The translations under genes were made by a program, and so were the position numbers. From Halomonas sp. DQ26W (GTDB lineage: Bacteria; Pseudomonadota; Gammaproteobacteria; Pseudomonadales; Halomonadaceae): a stretch of DNA of 48,956 bases. Of this stretch, positions 44,575 to 48,956 are shown piece after piece. Position 1 is the stretch's first letter; the number at the start of each line of letters is the position of its first letter. The stretch covers positions 1 through 48,956 of the forward strand of contig NZ_QPKI01000030.1 in NCBI RefSeq assembly GCF_003339685.1, given 5' to 3'. The notes under the pieces were generated by a model that did not search any database, had not been told where the DNA came from, and saw only the letters and a list, made by a program, of their open reading frames with translations.

Positions 44575-46080
44575 TTAGCCCTGGCGCTGACGATCCAGTT
44601 GCCGATAACCGATCGCCTCCATCAGCTCGGCGCGCTCGGGCTGCGGCTTGCCGAGCAGGTCAGCTAGCGTCAGCGCCACCCGCAACACCCGGTGGTAGGC
44701 CCGTGCGGAGAGCCGTAGCCGCTCGAGCACCCCAGCAAGCCAGGCCCGGTCGGCCGTCGACAGGGCACAGGCCGACTCCAACTCCCGACTGCCCAGATGG
44801 GCATTGAGCGCCCCCCGGGCGTACTGGCGTTCGCGCGCCGCCATCACCCGCTCGCGCACCTCGACCGAGCTTTCCCCCGTCTCACGAGAGGTCAGCTGCT
44901 CCGGGGGTAGCGCCGGCACCTCCACCTGCAGGTCGATTCGATCCAGCAACGGCCCCGAGAGCCGCGACTGATAGCGCTGAATCTGGGCGGCGGTGCACTG
45001 GCAGGCCTGGCGTGGATCGCCCAGGTGTCCGCAGGGGCAAGGGTTCATGGCGGCGACAAGCTGAAATCTAGCGGGAAAGCGCCTTTCATGGTTGGCACGG
45101 GCGATATGAATCTGTCCCGACTCCATGGGCTCGCGCATCACCTCCAGGACATGGCGACTGAATTCGGGCAGTTCATCGAGAAACAGCACCCCCTGGTGGG
45201 CCAGGGATATCTCGCCGGGACGCGGCCACGAGCCGCCGCCAACCAGGGCTACGGCGCTGGCGGTATGGTGGGGCGCACGAAAGGGACGTCGCCCCCACTG
45301 CTCGGCCAGCGGCAGACCACAGACCGAACGGACGGCGGCCACTTCCAGAGCCTCCTCATCGGTCAGCGGTGGCAGAATGCCCGGCAGACGGCTGGCCAGC
45401 ATGGTCTTGCCGGTACCTGGCGGGCCCGAGAAAAGCAGGTTGTGGCCCCCTGAGGCAGCGATCTCCAGCGCCCGGCGCGCCTGATGCTGCCCCCGCACTT
45501 CGGCAAGATCCCCCTCGATGACCGATGACACCGGCGGCGCTTCCAATTGATGCGCCACAATCGGTGTCTGGCCCAGCAGGTGAGCCACCACCTCCAGCAA
45601 GTGGTCAGCGGGAAGCACCTGAAGGTCGCCGGCCAGGGCGGCCTCGTTGGCACACCCCCGCGGCACGATCAGCTTACGGCCGGCACGCCGTGCGGCCAGC
45701 GCAAGAGGCAACACACCACTGATCGGGCGCAGTCGACCGTCCAGCGCCAGCTCGCCGACACTTTCGATGCCATCGAGGGCGTCGCCGGGCAACTGGCCGG
45801 AGGCCACCAGAATGCCCAGGGCTATGGGTAAATCAAAGCGCCCTCCGACCTTGGGCAGATCGGCGGGCGCCAGGTTGAGCACGATACGGCGGGTATTGGG
45901 GAAATCGAACCCGGCATTGACCAGGGCGCTGCGGACCCGTTCGCGACTCTCCTTGACCGCGGCCTCGGGCAGGCCGACCAGGGTCATACCCGGCAGGCCG
46001 TTGGCCAGATGTACTTCGACGAGTACCTCGGGGGCTTCCAGCCCCAGTCCAGCCCGTGTGGCAACGATTGCCAGCATCAT
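44575..46080 (-). CDS. comM: Mg-chelatase-like AAA+ ATPase ComM/YifB
   Basis: A 501-residue protein with an N-terminal Lon-protease-like fold (VEVHLANGLPGMTLVGLPEAAVKESRERVRSAL), then an AAA+ domain with Walker A SGPPGTGKTMLASRLPGILP (about residues 217-227) and Walker B GVLFLDELPEF, and a C-terminal Mg-chelatase domain. A zinc-like Cys cluster is seen in CPCGHLGDPRQACQC. In Vibrio and others ComM is a hexameric helicase aiding branch migration during natural transformation; it is widespread and not proof of competence. Next to ubiK, as in Pseudomonas. Confidence 0.94.
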   Translation of the reverse strand: MMLAIVATRAGLGLEAPEVLVEVHLANGLPGMTLVGLPEAAVKESRERVRSALVNAGFDFPNTRRIVLNLAPADLPKVGGRFDLPIALGILVASGQLPGDALDGIESVGELALDGRLRPISGVLPLALAARRAGRKLIVPRGCANEAALAGDLQVLPADHLLEVVAHLLGQTPIVAHQLEAPPVSSVIEGDLAEVRGQHQARRALEIAASGGHNLLFSGPPGTGKTMLASRLPGILPPLTDEEALEVAAVRSVCGLPLAEQWGRRPFRAPHHTASAVALVGGGSWPRPGEISLAHQGVLFLDELPEFSRHVLEVMREPMESGQIHIARANHERRFPARFQLVAAMNPCPCGHLGDPRQACQCTAAQIQRYQSRLSGPLLDRIDLQVEVPALPPEQLTSRETGESSVEVRERVMAARERQYARGALNAHLGSRELESACALSTADRAWLAGVLERLRLSARAYHRVLRVALTLADLLGKPQPERAELMEAIGYRQLDRQRQG

Positions 46081-46152
46081 GCGCTCCCTCGCAGTCAGTG
46101 TGCTTGATCGCTACAGATTAGCACCTCTGCATTAAGACCGCCGAGCGGGCCA

Positions 46153-46488
46153 TCAACGCCCGGCTTCGCCGCCTCCGGCGTCTTCCTCGGGATGGCCGTC
46201 ATCGACTTTCGGCGCCTTGCCTGCTGTTGTTGCCTCGTCTGAGCGAGCCGCCAGCGCCGCTTCGAGTGCGGTTACCTGCTGTTCCAGCGCTTCCACGCGG
46301 ATGCGGGTGCGCTGCATGACGTCCATGAGGATATCGAAATCCTCTCGCGACACCAGGTCGAGGCGGTCGAAGGCGCCGCGCACGACCTGCTGAACGCCCT
46401 TGTGGATCTCCTCGGGAGCCTGTGAGGCGCCCTGGAGACGTTCGCCGAGCTGCTGGGCCAGCCGGCTGATGGGATCTTGACTCGCCAT
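46153..46488 (-). CDS. ubiK: UbiK (YqiC, BMFP domain) ubiquinone accessory factor
   Basis: A 111-residue helical, trimeric coiled-coil type protein of the BMFP (membrane fusogenic) family. The family core is the helical region to about residue 80, with VSREDFDILMDVMQRTRIRVEALEQQV. The C-terminal tail is acidic and glycine-rich. In E. coli UbiK supports ubiquinone synthesis with UbiJ under aerobic conditions. It has a GGAGAGA site, and 72 bases separate it from comM in the same direction. Confidence 0.87.
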   Translation of the reverse strand: MASQDPISRLAQQLGERLQGASQAPEEIHKGVQQVVRGAFDRLDLVSREDFDILMDVMQRTRIRVEALEQQVTALEAALAARSDEATTAGKAPKVDDGHPEEDAGGGEAGR

Positions 46489-46571
46489 GGTTCTCTCTCC
46501 AACGCAAAGGGTTGCCTACAGGATACGCAACGCCTGCCAGTGACGCATTCCCCTTCGCCGCCCCACCGTGA

Positions 46572-47111
<540 letters not shown>

Positions 47112-47180
47112 CAACTGATATCTGACAATAGCACCGCCGTGCAATGACAAGTTGTTTTCAAGGACTCTGGAGAAATTCCA

Positions 47181-48431
47181 ATGACTGAACTGGCAGAGTT
47201 GAGTTACGCACTCGACACCTTCTATTTCCTGATCTGTGGCGTACTCGTAATGTGGATGGCCGCCGGCTTCTCGATGCTCGAGGCCGGCCTGGTGCGCTCC
47301 AAGAACACCGCCGAGATCCTGACCAAGAACATCGCCCTGTTCGCCATCGCCTGCACCATGTACCTGCTGGTGGGCTATACCATCATGTATTCGGGCAACG
47401 AAGGCGGCATCCTTCCCAACCTCGGCTTCCTGATCGGCGGCGAGAACAGCGTGGCGGCAGTCACTGCTGGTGGAGACGACGCACCGTACTACTCGATGCG
47501 TGCCGACTTCTTCTTCCAAGTGGTGTTCGTGGCTACCGCCATGTCCATCGTCTCCGGTGCCGTCGCCGAACGCATGAAGCTTTGGGCCTTCCTCGTCTTC
47601 GCCGTGGTGATGACCGGCGTCATCTATCCGGTATCGGGATACTGGACCTGGGGTGAAGGCTGGCTGGACGCCATGGGTTTCTCCGACTTCGCCGGTTCCG
47701 GCATCGTCCACCTGGCCGGCGCCGCCGCCGCCCTGGCCGGCGTTCTGATACTCGGCCCGCGCAAGGGAAAATATGGCAAGGACGGCAGTATTCACGCCAT
47801 ACCCGGCGCCAACCTGCCGCTGGCCACCCTGGGTACCTTCATCCTGTGGATGGGCTGGTTCGGCTTCAACGGCGGCTCGGAGCTGAAACTCTCCGACGTG
47901 GCCTCTGCCAACAACGTGGCCCAGGTATTGGTCAACACCAATGCTGCCGCCGCCGGCGGGGTGATCACCGCGCTGATCCTCGCCAAGGTATGGTTCCGCA
48001 AGGCCGACCTGACCATGGCACTCAACGGCGCTCTGGCCGGCCTGGTGGCGATTACCGCCGAGCCGCTGGCGCCGACGGCCCTGGGCGCCACCCTGATCGG
48101 TGCCGTGGGCGGTGCCATCGTCGTCGCCGCCATCGTCGGTCTCGACAAGCTGAAGATCGATGACCCCGTTGGTGCCATCTCGGTCCACGGCGTCGTCGGA
48201 ATCTGGGGGCTGATGGCCGTACCGCTCACCAACGGCGACGCGAGCTTCGGTCCGCAGATCGTCGGCGGCCTGGCCATCTTCCTCTGGGTCTTCCTTGCCA
48301 GCCTAGCTGTCTGGCTGATCCTCAAGGGTGTGATGGGCATTCGGGTCAGTGAGGAAGAAGAGTACGAGGGCGTCGACCTTGCCGAGTGCGGCATGGAAGC
48401 CTATCCCGAGTTCAGCGTCGCCAACAAGTAA
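47181..48431 (+). CDS. amtB: Ammonium transporter AmtB
   Basis: A 416-residue trimeric membrane channel for ammonia/ammonium with about 11 helices. The twin pore histidines are His177 (in GSGIVHLAGAAAAL) and His336 (in AISVHGVVGIWGL). FVATAMSIVSGAVAERMKLWAF is the family signature. The N-terminus MTELAELSYALDTFYF has no cleaved signal, unlike E. coli AmtB. The cytoplasmic tail, which GlnK contacts, ends in an acidic stretch. Cotranscribed with the glnK ahead of it; a terminator follows. Confidence 0.95.
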   Translation: MTELAELSYALDTFYFLICGVLVMWMAAGFSMLEAGLVRSKNTAEILTKNIALFAIACTMYLLVGYTIMYSGNEGGILPNLGFLIGGENSVAAVTAGGDDAPYYSMRADFFFQVVFVATAMSIVSGAVAERMKLWAFLVFAVVMTGVIYPVSGYWTWGEGWLDAMGFSDFAGSGIVHLAGAAAALAGVLILGPRKGKYGKDGSIHAIPGANLPLATLGTFILWMGWFGFNGGSELKLSDVASANNVAQVLVNTNAAAAGGVITALILAKVWFRKADLTMALNGALAGLVAITAEPLAPTALGATLIGAVGGAIVVAAIVGLDKLKIDDPVGAISVHGVVGIWGLMAVPLTNGDASFGPQIVGGLAIFLWVFLASLAVWLILKGVMGIRVSEEEEYEGVDLAECGMEAYPEFSVANK

Positions 48432-48465
48432 CGACGCTACCCTGTGAACTGGCGTGCTCCACCTG

Positions 48466-48488
48466 GCCCCCTTCCTGGGGGCTTTTTT
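48466..48488 (+). terminator. Rho-independent terminator after amtB
   Basis: GCCCCC (48466-48471), loop TTCCT, GGGGGC (48477-48482), then six T (48483-48488). It separates glnK-amtB from the next PII gene, so the latter should have its own promoter in the roughly 95 bases that follow. I see only a weak TACACT -10 candidate there. Confidence 0.85.
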
Positions 48489-48516
48489 ATTCCCACTCGT
48501 CGCGGTGTATGCTTGA

Positions 48517-48924
<408 letters not shown>

Positions 48925-48956
48925 ACCCAGGTCGCGCCTACACATTCAGCAAGATC

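Noticed and set aside
44575..46080. comM as evidence for a competence system
   Set aside because: The gene is nearly universal in gammaproteobacteria and no other competence genes are in the window.

Overview
The window looks like chromosomal DNA from a moderately halophilic gammaproteobacterium of the Halomonadaceae (Halomonas or a close relative). The main evidence is a complete teaABCD locus, the osmoregulated ectoine/hydroxyectoine TRAP transporter with its universal-stress-type regulator. The TeaA and TeaD sequences are very close to the Halomonas elongata proteins as I remember them. GC content is high, many proteins are acidic, and the gene order is typical of the group (hemC-D-X-Y, argH/lptM/lysA/dapF/DUF484/xerC/yigB, glnK-amtB). 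I see no tRNA, rRNA, prophage, CRISPR array or intact insertion sequence. Almost all of the window is core chromosome.

Layout. 1-2467: 3' end of pyruvate kinase, methylglyoxal synthase and glucose-6-phosphate isomerase (+). 2470-3266: tandem fluoride-channel genes crcB (-). 3267-3702: intergenic, with a MITE-like palindrome and a minus-strand terminator that may end a small RNA. 3703-6030: a YbiO-type mechanosensitive channel. 6157-10642: hemCDXY (-). 10896-17054: argH, lptM, lysA, dapF, DUF484, xerC, yigB (+). 17068-17679: engB (-). 17942-20245: cytochrome c4, dsbA, an EEP-family protein. 20338-22300: TRAP small and large permease genes with no receptor gene. 22322-22396: a 15-bp tandem repeat. 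22388-25115: yqaA-like (-), then thiD, a tandem Usp protein and dtd (+). 25298-27262: ABC-F protein YheS (-). 27475-28023: TIGR02444-type protein. 28127-31742: teaABCD. 31865-33599: FKBP isomerase and PHB depolymerase-like esterase. 33601-34706: SCO1/SenC and a FixH-like partner (-). 34829-35743: AEC transporter. 35761-35930: a probable small RNA with Fur-like boxes. 36101-38034: LysR regulator and divergent EamA exporter. 37961-39794: trmB, thiG, thiS (-). 39890-42824: a half-length DUF423-like protein, a PaaI thioesterase and malate synthase G. 43088-44544: alpha/beta hydrolase and lipoprotein. 44575-46488: comM and ubiK (-). 46773-48924: glnK, amtB and a second PII gene.

How the genes work together. 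Several tightly packed sets look translationally coupled by 1-8 base overlaps: pyk/mgsA, crcB/crcB, hemC/hemD and hemX/hemY, argH/lptM, lysA/dapF, DUF484/xerC, SCO/FixH-like, hydrolase/lipoprotein. Functional themes are heme supply (hemCDXY, cytochrome c4, SCO), cell-wall precursor and lysine synthesis (lysA, dapF), compatible-solute and turgor control (teaABCD, YbiO), thiamine synthesis (thiD, thiG, thiS) and nitrogen sensing (glnK-amtB-PII).

The strongest non-coding observations are: a candidate iron-regulated small RNA at 35815-35930; a candidate minus-strand small RNA near 3471-3544; an NtrC site plus sigma-54 promoter ahead of glnK; a dyad inside the glcB promoter spacer; two MITE-like palindromes; and a nested hairpin between dtd and yheS. 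Start sites were chosen from ribosome-binding sites and family lengths. Functions rest on motif recognition, without database searches.
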